Shown here piece by piece: positions 1 through 6,059 of a stretch of 6,331 bases of DNA. The notes below the pieces were generated by a model. It did not search any database, was not told the origin of the DNA, and saw only the letters and a program-made list of their open reading frames with translations. The position numbers and the translations under genes were made by a program. Within the stretch, counting starts at the first letter, position 1; every line of letters begins with the position of its first letter. The DNA is from Actinomycetota bacterium (GTDB lineage Bacteria; Actinomycetota; Thermoleophilia; Solirubrobacterales; Solirubrobacteraceae), in assembly GCA_009699615.1 (NCBI GenBank), contig WLNV01000094.1:1-6331 (forward strand). The letters are read 5' to 3'.

Positions 1-3000
1 CAGTGAAGCGGACCGGCAGCGAGCTGCCCTTCGATTCAATGGAGGCTGCCCCGCAAGCCGTCGCGAACTTCCCTGAGCGGCGCGGCTGTACGGCTGGCAG
101 CCCGGGGATCTCAATCTCTGAGAATGCGACCGACCGCGGCACACGGGCGCCCCGCGCAGTCCGCCGCAGCCGCTTGACCGATCTGATCGTCAGCTTGAGT
201 TCACGAGTTGTGATTGCCGTCGGGAGTACGACAACCCCTGCTCGTGACACGCGAAGGTCGAAACCGCCGGTCGGCGTCGCAACCGTGACGCGGGTCGGCT
301 CCAAGTAGCGCCCTGGGAGCGGCCTGAGAACGAGCCGCCGGACGACAATCGGCTGCGAACCCTTCCAGCGAATCCACGGGTTGTTTGTCGAGTTGTACTC
401 CGAGATCCAAGCCGTGGTTGGGTCGCGATCGAAGGCTGACGATGCGCGGTTGATCGGCACGCCCTCGAACCTTGCGGAACTCTCATACGAGTTCGCGAGG
501 GAAACCCCGGCCAGAGAGTCGAGAGAGGCGTCACTCGCAGCAGGCGACACGCTGCCCCATCCAGAGGCCGAGAACTTGCGCGAAGCAGGGAGCGCGACGA
601 TCCGCCTGATCTCGCTCTCCGCGTCTGCCATGTCGAGCGGGTCAAGCGCGAACGGAACACCGGCGGGCTTTCCGATCCGGCGCGGGAAGTCCGCTGTGAC
701 ACGCTCGGCGACGATGTCAAAGGCCGACCGCGAGAGGTCTCGGCCGGCGGCGAGGCCCGCGAGGCGCGTCGGCATCCGCAGAGCCTCAGTCACGTGCAAG
801 CCGGGGATCACGACCTCGTCGAGCCCGCCGGGAGTTTCCCCGTAGTAAGTGTTGCGGCCGGGGACCCGCAGCCGGAGGCTCTTGACGCTTGCGCCAGCGA
901 CCGGAACGGTGTTCCAGCCGGGCTTGAGCGCAACGCTGCGTTCAGCGCCACCGTTGACGCTCAGGTCGACCCTTGAAGTGATGCCGCCGGAGTCGCGATG
1001 CGGCCGGATCCTGATCGCGGGCACCGAGATCGGGCGCTTCAGGTTGATCTGGAGATAGCGACGCGACGGATCCTTCTCCTGTGTGATCCAGGCGGTGTCC
1101 GTTCTCCCGTCGAGCGCGGCGAATGGCCGGTGCTCGGGGAATAGCGTGAAGCCGGGGGTGACCGGCGAGAAGAGCGACTCGAGCCCGCTGTATACGGCAA
1201 CCGTTCGGGTCGCCATCCCACCGCTCTTGAACGGATCGTAGTTCGGGAACTCCCGCGCAAGAGGGTCGGAAGCCCCCAGCGTGGGACCCGTATTGGTTGT
1301 CAGCTTGGACCCGAGGACTGCGCGCCGTCGGTTGGAGTCGGTGAATGTGAGTGTGGGCTGATCGGGCAGCAAGGCGCCGAAGGACGCGCGAGTGAGGTCG
1401 GCGGCGTAGAAGCTGGCACGACCGGGATTGAGCGCGCCAACACCGGCGAGAGCGACGACGCCCTCGGCGTCCCCGTCGATGACGGCGGGCTTCTCGGCGG
1501 GGTGAACGCGTGTGATCCTAGGAGACGCTGGCCGCGGAGCGGCGTAGGCACGAACCTCCCCCAGCTTCACGGCAGGGCCGCCGCGGTCCGGTGGCGGTAG
1601 GAACGTGGCTGCCGGTCCGAAGCTGGCGACAGGCTTCGCGAAGCCGGGCTGCTGAGAGAGCTCGGCTTCGACCCTCGCAGGGTCCAGCGCCTCGCTCAGC
1701 CGCGGAGACGAGTCGGTGCCAACGAGAACGCGCCCAACGCCCATCAGCTGCAGCAGCGGCGGCAGCTGCCCCGGGGTGAGGCGGCCCTGCTGAACGCGAG
1801 CGTCAACGCTGTCGAGAAGTTGGGCGGCCTGCTCGGTCGCCGGTCTCGTTATTTGACGCACCAGCACCGGCTTTTCGGAGAGCCCCGGAACAACCGAGTT
1901 CTGTGTCCCTCCCCACCTGTACCAGCCAAAGAGCTCGCCTGGCAGAACCGCAATCCGCGAATCTGCGGGAGTGGTGCTCTGCGCTTGATCGATCGCTGCG
2001 ACCCACGGAGTGGGAACGGAAGGGAAGAAGAGGCGTGCGTCGACCGCGTTGCCGGACCAGAGCGGCCGGCCCCAGAACAGGATCACGGCGCCGATCAAGA
2101 GAACGAGCACCGCTGTCGCAGGCCAGACGGCGCGGACCGCTCCGTTCACGTCCAAGCGGACCGATCTAACCCAATCGAACGCACTGCCGAGCCCAACCCC
2201 GGCCAGACAGGCCAGCGCCAAGGCCGCCAGAGGCGCAGCCTTGTATGTAGTCCGCATGAACTGGAGCGGACCGGCGCTGTAGTAGAGGTCGGTGACGGCG
2301 CGGCCGATACCGCTCTGCTGTGGGAAGCCAATCGACATCGCCAATACCGACAGCCCGAGCAGCAGAGCAAAGAACGCTCCGTAGCGCCAGCGCCGGAGGA
2401 ACAAGAGGCTCCCAATCGCGATTGCAGGCACAGCGAAGGTTGCGAGGATCGTCGGTGCGCTGAGCAGATACCCGCCGATCGCCGGCAGCTGCGGATCGGG
2501 GTCCGGGTAGCCGTTGATGTAGGCCACCCAATACCCCATCAGCCGTAGCGATTCCGACGCGCTCGGGGTGTGCAGAATCGCTTCAGCGTGTTCAGTGAAG
2601 GTCAGATAATTGGCGCCGAACTTGGCCTGGATTACGACCGGGATCACCCACCAGAGCGAGGTCAAGAAGCAGAGCACCACGGCCCGCCAAGTGAAAGCCA
2701 CGACGGTTCGCAGACCGGCAGGCCCGACGGCCTCAAAGAGTCCGAAGAGCGCCACCGCTGCTACCAGCCAGACCAAGACTGCGGCATTCAAGCCGCCGCC
2801 TGCCGCAGCGAGGAGCAGCGCTACGACCGACGGCGCCACCCAGCCGCGCGGGTTGGCGATGCCCTTACTGGTCCAAAGCAGTAGCCACGGCAGCAGCGCT
2901 GCGGCTAGCAGCCACGAGGTTCCACGGTTGAGCCCGATCGTGATGAACGGACCGCTGATGAAGACGAGTCCCGCGATGAACCCTGCGCTCTGCGATCGCG

Positions 3001-3361
3001 ACGGAAAGAGTCGCTCCACGAGTCGCACGACGCCCCACGCGCCGAGCGCAAGGATGCCCGCGATCCAAAACCGCTGGACGATCCAGACCGGAATGCCGGC
3101 AGCGTCGCCAAGGGCAAAGAACGGGCCCATCGGGAAGAGGTAGCCGACGAACTGGCTGGTCTGGATATGGCCAAGATCGATCGTCGACGACCAAACGTCT
3201 CCTACCTGGGAGAGAAACCGCCCGGGCGCTGTGATCAGCTCGATCCGCTGATCGCTGTAACGCATGTGCGGCCGCTGCCAGAAAGAGATGACGACCGAGA
3301 TCGCAGTCAACAGCAACGGCGCGAACAGGCGCCGCTGCGAGAGTCGTCGGCCCAATCCCAT
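1..3361 (-). CDS. aftD-like: AftD-like alpha-(1->3)-arabinofuranosyltransferase, 3' end outside the window
   Basis: Translating the minus strand from the ATG at 3361 gives a single frame with no stop through 1120 codons to the window edge, so the C-terminus is missing. Residues 1 to about 430 are a polytopic membrane region with many hydrophobic helices (the first about 12-28, the last ending near W430). The first outer loop carries D37 and E41-L42, followed by the strongly AftD-like block GHIQTSQFVGYLFPMGPFF at residues 64-82. An acidic residue in this loop is the usual catalytic position in GT-C enzymes. Residues from about 431 onward look extracytoplasmic and contain two discoidin (F5/8 type C)-like modules, about 735-855 and 960-1088. 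AftD enzymes transfer arabinofuranose from decaprenyl-phospho-arabinose onto arabinan outside the membrane; mycobacterial AftD is about 1400 residues. The true acceptor here is unknown and could be another polysaccharide. No Shine-Dalgarno precedes the ATG, so the start is probably leaderless. A GTG at 3409 is a less likely alternative start. The family call is firm; the exact substrate is inferred. Confidence 0.85.
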   Translation of the reverse strand, partial: MGLGRRLSQRRLFAPLLLTAISVVISFWQRPHMRYSDQRIELITAPGRFLSQVGDVWSSTIDLGHIQTSQFVGYLFPMGPFFALGDAAGIPVWIVQRFWIAGILALGAWGVVRLVERLFPSRSQSAGFIAGLVFISGPFITIGLNRGTSWLLAAALLPWLLLWTSKGIANPRGWVAPSVVALLLAAAGGGLNAAVLVWLVAAVALFGLFEAVGPAGLRTVVAFTWRAVVLCFLTSLWWVIPVVIQAKFGANYLTFTEHAEAILHTPSASESLRLMGYWVAYINGYPDPDPQLPAIGGYLLSAPTILATFAVPAIAIGSLLFLRRWRYGAFFALLLGLSVLAMSIGFPQQSGIGRAVTDLYYSAGPLQFMRTTYKAAPLAALALACLAGVGLGSAFDWVRSVRLDVNGAVRAVWPATAVLVLLIGAVILFWGRPLWSGNAVDARLFFPSVPTPWVAAIDQAQSTTPADSRIAVLPGELFGWYRWGGTQNSVVPGLSEKPVLVRQITRPATEQAAQLLDSVDARVQQGRLTPGQLPPLLQLMGVGRVLVGTDSSPRLSEALDPARVEAELSQQPGFAKPVASFGPAATFLPPPDRGGPAVKLGEVRAYAAPRPASPRITRVHPAEKPAVIDGDAEGVVALAGVGALNPGRASFYAADLTRASFGALLPDQPTLTFTDSNRRRAVLGSKLTTNTGPTLGASDPLAREFPNYDPFKSGGMATRTVAVYSGLESLFSPVTPGFTLFPEHRPFAALDGRTDTAWITQEKDPSRRYLQINLKRPISVPAIRIRPHRDSGGITSRVDLSVNGGAERSVALKPGWNTVPVAGASVKSLRLRVPGRNTYYGETPGGLDEVVIPGLHVTEALRMPTRLAGLAAGRDLSRSAFDIVAERVTADFPRRIGKPAGVPFALDPLDMADAESEIRRIVALPASRKFSASGWGSVSPAASDASLDSLAGVSLANSYESSARFEGVPINRASSAFDRDPTTAWISEYNSTNNPWIRWKGSQPIVVRRLVLRPLPGRYLEPTRVTVATPTGGFDLRVSRAGVVVLPTAITTRELKLTIRSVKRLRRTARGARVPRSVAFSEIEIPGLPAVQPRRSGKFATACGAASIESKGSSLPVRFT

Positions 3362-3369
3362 AGGCGGCG

Positions 3370-3375
3370 ATGATA
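3370..3375 (-). promoter_or_regulatory. Candidate -10 element for a leaderless aftD-like transcript
   Basis: Read on the minus strand, TATCAT matches the actinobacterial TANNNT -10 pattern. It is followed by CGCCGCCT and then the ATG at 3361, so transcription would begin at or one base before the start codon. This fits the absence of any Shine-Dalgarno upstream of that ATG. No convincing -35 hexamer is visible. It is a short motif match only. Confidence 0.4.
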
Positions 3376-3382
3376 CGTGAGC

Positions 3383-3388
3383 GGAGAG
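3383..3388 (+). promoter_or_regulatory. Shine-Dalgarno GGAGAG ahead of ATG 3395
   Basis: GGAGAG lies just upstream of the plus-strand ATG at 3395, with 8 nt between GGAG and the start codon. It is the best ribosome binding site near the 5' end of the plus-strand methyltransferase gene, and it decides for 3395 over the GTG at 3377, the ATG at 3434 and the GTG at 3446. Confidence 0.5.
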
Positions 3389-3394
3389 CCAATC

Positions 3395-4225
3395 ATGGGC
3401 CAACGGCACCGCTGCGCCGTCATCGACGGGGTTATGCTCGCCGCCGTGCCCGCCGACCTGCCCACAAGCTCAACTGCAGCCGCCGGTGCATACGTACCTC
3501 CCGGGCCACGCGAGCGACTGATCCGTTCGGCACGCGAGCGCGGCGCACTCCAGACGGCGCGCAGCGCGCTCGCTTGGGCGTCACGTTTCGCAGCCGGGCC
3601 GCAGGTCGCCCGGCGCATCCGCCGCGAGCCGATCTTCACACTCGGCGACGCCCAATTCGCCTACCGCGACTCGTGGCACAACTGGACCTGGCTCAACGAG
3701 CGTGCCGTCGAGATCCCGATTGCTGCAGCGGCGCTCGCCGGGGTATCCAAGTCGCGCGCGGTCGAAGTCGGTGCCGTGATGACGCACTACGGCGCTCACG
3801 GTCACCGTGTCGTCGACAAGTATGAGAACGGCGTTGAGATTGAGCAGATCGACATCTTCGATCTGCCGCCTGAGCCGATCTACGACCTTGTCCTCAGCGT
3901 TTCGACACTCGAACACGTCGGCTGGGACGAACCGAACCGTGACGCTGAGCTCGCTCTTAGTGCAGCCGAGCACCTCAAGCTCCTAGTCGCACCGGGCGGC
4001 GAGCTGCTCGTCACAGTCCCAGTTGGCTACCACCCCCGACTCGATGCTGCGATCCGCAGCGGCGAATTGGAGTTCGACGAGGTTCTCGCACTACGTTGCC
4101 ACTACCCCTCGATGATCTGGCGTGAGGTCGAACCTTCAACCGTTGACGACGCCGAGTACGACAGCTTGATCTACCGAGCCGAAGCCGTATTGATATGTCG
4201 CTGGACGAATCAGTCCGACGGTTGA
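3395..4225 (+). CDS. SAM-dependent methyltransferase-like protein (class I fold)
   Basis: The product is about 276 residues and probably cytoplasmic. After an arginine- and alanine-rich N-terminus comes a Rossmann-type methyltransferase core. A motif I-like strand and loop (AVEVGAVMTHYG) is followed by VVDKYE (motif II region), then IDIFDLPP, then YDLVLSVSTLEHVGWDE (motif IV and following helix), then LLVAPGGELLVTVPVGYHP (motif V/VI strand). Motif I is atypical, with EVGAVMTHYG instead of the usual GxGxG, but this wording together with the VSTLEHVGWDE block is typical of methyltransferase-like proteins found in glycan gene clusters. The substrate cannot be read from sequence; a sugar or sugar nucleotide is plausible from the context. 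The start at 3395 has a GGAGAG site, and 16 of its first 18 codons end in G or C. The frame is open back to a GTG at 3377, and a leaderless GTG at 3446 is an alternative. The gene diverges from the aftD-like gene and its end overlaps the converging methyltransferase by 16 nt. Confidence 0.75.
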   Translation: MGQRHRCAVIDGVMLAAVPADLPTSSTAAAGAYVPPGPRERLIRSARERGALQTARSALAWASRFAAGPQVARRIRREPIFTLGDAQFAYRDSWHNWTWLNERAVEIPIAAAALAGVSKSRAVEVGAVMTHYGAHGHRVVDKYENGVEIEQIDIFDLPPEPIYDLVLSVSTLEHVGWDEPNRDAELALSAAEHLKLLVAPGGELLVTVPVGYHPRLDAAIRSGELEFDEVLALRCHYPSMIWREVEPSTVDDAEYDSLIYRAEAVLICRWTNQSDG

Positions 4226-4809
4226 TCGACCGGCTTGCCGACGACACGCAGCCGAAAGTGGACCTCTTCAGGCGTCAGCAGTGTGGCGAAGAAGCGTTCG
4301 AAGACGACCGGCTCGAGGTTGATCACGTGATCGAGCCAGCTGAGCACCTTGAAGTTTGAGAAGTGGAATCGCTTCGATTCAATCGTGAACTGGGCGTCGC
4401 TCTCGTAGTTCGTTCGCCACTTCAGCTTCCACTGCTCGTAGAAGCGGAGTTTGCGATCGCCGATGAACTCATAGTTGTCGAAGCTTCGGATCCCGAACGG
4501 AATGCGATGGTCCGGCTCGGAGTAAAACTTGGTTGAGAGGAAGAACGGAACTGCAACCTCGATCAAAGCACCGGGCTGACAAACGCGCCAAAGCTCAGTT
4601 ACAACCGAGTTGAAGTTGTCGAGATGCTCAAGCACGTGTGAGGCGCTCACCTCAACGACGCTGTTCTCCTCAAACGGCCACGGATAGCTGTTCAGGTCGA
4701 TTATCTCGTTGCCGCCGTAGTCGGCGATGTCAACGTTGACCCACCCGGGCCGCACGTCGGCGTTACAGCCAAGGTTGAGCTTCAGCGGGCCCGGCGGACG
4801 CTCAGACAT
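4210..4809 (-). CDS. Class I SAM-dependent methyltransferase (COG4627-like)
   Basis: The product has 199 residues. The N-terminus begins directly with the SAM-binding motif LKLNLGCNADVRPGWVNVDI (residues 9-28), followed by DLNSYPWPFEENSVVEV (38-54), the hallmark SASHVLEHL (55-63), and ELWRVCQPGALIEVAVPFF (72-90). The histidine-containing segment EPDHRIPFG (98-106) is also seen in this family. These proteins are small cytoplasmic methyltransferases common in O-antigen and capsule-type loci; their substrates are mostly unknown. Motif I reads LGCN where LGCG is usual. The ATG at 4809 is chosen because it has a GGAG site 7 nt upstream and gives the normal compact N-terminus; the frame is open further upstream only as gmhB antiphase sequence. 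It overlaps the end of gmhB by 8 nt, so it is probably translationally coupled. Its G+C is lower than that of its neighbours (about 53% over 4321-4620 by hand count), which may indicate separate acquisition. Family confidence is high, substrate unknown. Confidence 0.85.
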   Translation of the reverse strand: MSERPPGPLKLNLGCNADVRPGWVNVDIADYGGNEIIDLNSYPWPFEENSVVEVSASHVLEHLDNFNSVVTELWRVCQPGALIEVAVPFFLSTKFYSEPDHRIPFGIRSFDNYEFIGDRKLRFYEQWKLKWRTNYESDAQFTIESKRFHFSNFKVLSWLDHVINLEPVVFERFFATLLTPEEVHFRLRVVGKPVDQPSD

Positions 4810-5347
4810 GATCAGGCTCCGTAAGTAGGTTGAGCGCCTCAGTGAGATCGGCAACCTCGGTCGTGCCGTCAGGCCGAACCGAGCCGCCGGGCTGGCCGGT
4901 GACGAGAACCGCACGGGCACCAATGCGATGAGCGGCCTCGATGTCGCTCTCGGAGTCGCCGATCACGGCCGACTCGCCGAAATCAATCTCAGGGTCCTGG
5001 AAACGGGCCTGCTCGAAGAGTCCAACATCCGGCTTACGACAATCGCAGCTTCCCGCGAGGTGATTGCAGACTTGGATCTGGCTGATCCGGCCTCCAGCGG
5101 CCTCAACCTCGGCTCTGAGCTGCGAGTGGATTTGAGCGAGCACGCTCTCATCGGTGACGCCCTTGGCGACACCCTGCTGGTTGGTAACCACGACGACCTT
5201 GATCCCCGAACGGGTGAACCCTGCAAGCGCCTCGAGACTGCCCGGAAGCAGATCAAAATCGGAGAGCGCATTGACGTACTGCCCTTCGGGTTGCTTGCGG
5301 TTTACGACGCCGTCGCGGTCGACGAAGACGGTCCTTGGTCGGCTCAT
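4802..5347 (-). CDS. gmhB: D-glycero-D-manno-heptose-1,7-bisphosphate 7-phosphatase (HAD family)
   Basis: The 181-residue product is a HAD-superfamily phosphatase of normal GmhB size. It shows the nucleophile motif VFVDRDGVVN (residues 7-16; D10 nucleophile, D12 acid/base), motif II VVVTNQQGVAKG (52-63, T55), the zinc-binding C94-x-H96 and C101-x-C103 followed by R104-K105-P106, and motif IV IGDSESD (129-135; D131 and D135 bind magnesium). GmhB removes the C7 phosphate from heptose-1,7-bisphosphate on the way to ADP- or GDP-activated heptose. The related HisB N-terminal domain is the main alternative, but gmhA directly upstream makes GmhB much more likely. The zinc loop is short, with four residues between H96 and C101, and lacks the prolines often seen there. 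Whether it prefers the alpha or beta anomer, hence GDP- or ADP-heptose, cannot be decided from sequence. Its ATG overlaps the gmhA stop as ATGA, and the methyltransferase ATG lies inside its last codons. Confidence 0.92.
   Translation of the reverse strand: MSRPRTVFVDRDGVVNRKQPEGQYVNALSDFDLLPGSLEALAGFTRSGIKVVVVTNQQGVAKGVTDESVLAQIHSQLRAEVEAAGGRISQIQVCNHLAGSCDCRKPDVGLFEQARFQDPEIDFGESAVIGDSESDIEAAHRIGARAVLVTGQPGGSVRPDGTTEVADLTEALNLLTEPDHV
4817..4820 (-). promoter_or_regulatory. Shine-Dalgarno GGAG for the methyltransferase at 4809
   Basis: Read on the minus strand, GGAG ends 7 nt before the ATG at 4809, inside the 3' end of gmhB. It supports this compact methyltransferase start over upstream in-frame candidates such as 4923. 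Confidence 0.6.
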
Positions 5348-5955
5348 ACGGCGAAGCCCATCTGCTCCTCCACGAGCTCACAGATTACGTGGCCAACGAC
5401 GGCGTGAATCTCCTGAATCAACGCGACGACAGCGGAGTCAACGACGATCAGGCAGTCGGCCAGATCACCCAGCTGATGGCCAAGGCCTGTCATCGCCACT
5501 GTCCGCACTGCTTTCGCGCGCGCCATCTCCAGCGCTGCAATGACATTGGGCGAACAGCCGCTGGTTGAGAGCGCGACCAGAACATCACCTTCACGGGCGA
5601 GCGCGTCTAGCTCACGCGCAATTCCGGCCTCTGCGTAGCCATAGTCGTTGGCGAGTGCGCTGGCGACGGCCTGCGTACTTCCTAGCGCGACTGCAGCCAG
5701 CGGCCGACGGTCGGCACGGTACCGGCCGACGAACTCGGCGACCAGGTGCTGCGCATCCGCGCTGCTCCCACCGTTGCCGCAGAAGTAGATCGTCCCCCCG
5801 CCGCTGAGCGACTCGACGAGCGTCGCAGCCGCAGCCGCGAGCTGAGTGCAGCTTTCGGGAGTTTGAAGCTGCGAGAGAAGCCGGGTGTGTTCGTCCGCGC
5901 GTTCAGCCAACACGGCTGCAGGATCAGACGGGCCGGAGCCGCCAACGCTCGTCAC
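5344..5955 (-). CDS. gmhA: Phosphoheptose isomerase (sedoheptulose-7-phosphate isomerase), SIS domain
   Basis: The 203-residue product is a single SIS-domain protein of GmhA length. GmhA converts D-sedoheptulose-7-phosphate to D-glycero-D-manno-heptose-7-phosphate in the cytoplasm, usually as a tetramer. The phosphate-binding and active-site segment IYFCGNGGSSADAQHLVAEF (residues 56-75) is followed by GRY, then LANDYGY (101-107), the SIS serine loop ALSTSGCSPNVI (128-139), and QEIHAVVGH (181-189). By comparison with characterised GmhA proteins, H70, E74, Q181 and H189 are the expected metal and catalytic residues, and all are present. The GTG at 5955 is the most upstream possible start, since an in-frame TGA lies 18 nt before it without another start between, and a GGAG site sits 6 nt upstream. 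A GTG at 5913 is a weaker alternative. The stop overlaps the gmhB start by 4 nt, and the GTG overlaps the stop of a small upstream frame. Confidence 0.93.
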   Translation of the reverse strand: MTSVGGSGPSDPAAVLAERADEHTRLLSQLQTPESCTQLAAAAATLVESLSGGGTIYFCGNGGSSADAQHLVAEFVGRYRADRRPLAAVALGSTQAVASALANDYGYAEAGIARELDALAREGDVLVALSTSGCSPNVIAALEMARAKAVRTVAMTGLGHQLGDLADCLIVVDSAVVALIQEIHAVVGHVICELVEEQMGFAV

Positions 5956-6059
5956 GGACCGCTCCGCCCATCACTGCCAGCGGGAGCGGGAGCTTCGTTC
6001 AAGCGTCGCTCTGAGCGATCGTCCTGGTTGAGGGTCGTATTAGTCATCAGCCGGCTCAT
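5952..6059 (-). CDS. Possible 35-residue micro-ORF between the upstream gene and gmhA
   Basis: An ATG overlaps the stop of the upstream gene by one base (TGATG) and opens a 35-codon frame whose stop overlaps the gmhA start as GTGA. The peptide is hydrophilic, rich in Arg, Asp, Pro and Ala, with no membrane segment or recognisable motif. Both junctions have the geometry of translational coupling, which suggests a leader-like frame carrying ribosomes from the upstream gene into gmhA. Against it: no Shine-Dalgarno is seen at its ATG, about 23 of 35 third positions are G or C, which is near background, and a frame this short can arise by chance. A second ATG at codon 5 is an alternative start. 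Confidence 0.3.
   Translation of the reverse strand: MSRLMTNTTLNQDDRSERRLNEAPAPAGSDGRSGP
5962..5965 (-). promoter_or_regulatory. Shine-Dalgarno GGAG for gmhA
   Basis: Read on the minus strand, GGAG ends 6 nt before the GTG at 5955, good spacing for this start. It supports GTG 5955 as the gmhA start rather than the internal GTG at 5913. Confidence 0.6.

Noticed and set aside
1745..1768. Inverted repeat with arms CAGCTGC and GCAGCTG around a 10-nt loop, with CAG/CGG repetition
   Set aside because: It is inside the aftD-like coding region and is explained by a Gln/Leu/Pro-rich stretch encoded there, so it was not called as a terminator or operator.
1820..2548. A 242-codon plus-strand open frame, with other long plus-strand frames between 3 and 3143
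   Set aside because: They lie antisense to the uninterrupted aftD-like frame. Their Arg/Ala/Pro/Glu-rich, low-complexity translations are typical shadows of a GC-rich gene, with no recognisable domain.
2865..3392. A 175-codon minus-strand frame covering the start of the aftD-like gene
   Set aside because: It is out of phase with the real frame, which begins at 3361 and shows transmembrane helices and AftD motifs. The shadow translation has no such features.
4219..4232. Near-palindrome CGGTTGATCGACCG at the convergent junction
   Set aside because: The stem is only about four strong pairs and has no T-run on either side, so it is too weak to call a terminator.
4807..4923. Extended N-terminus for the COG4627-like methyltransferase starting at 4923
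   Set aside because: The extra residues are gmhB read out of phase. The ATG at 4809 has its own GGAG site and gives the family's compact N-terminus.
4928..5407. A 159-codon plus-strand frame opposite gmhB
   Set aside because: It is the complement of a well-supported gmhB with all its catalytic motifs, and has no start signal or recognisable domain.
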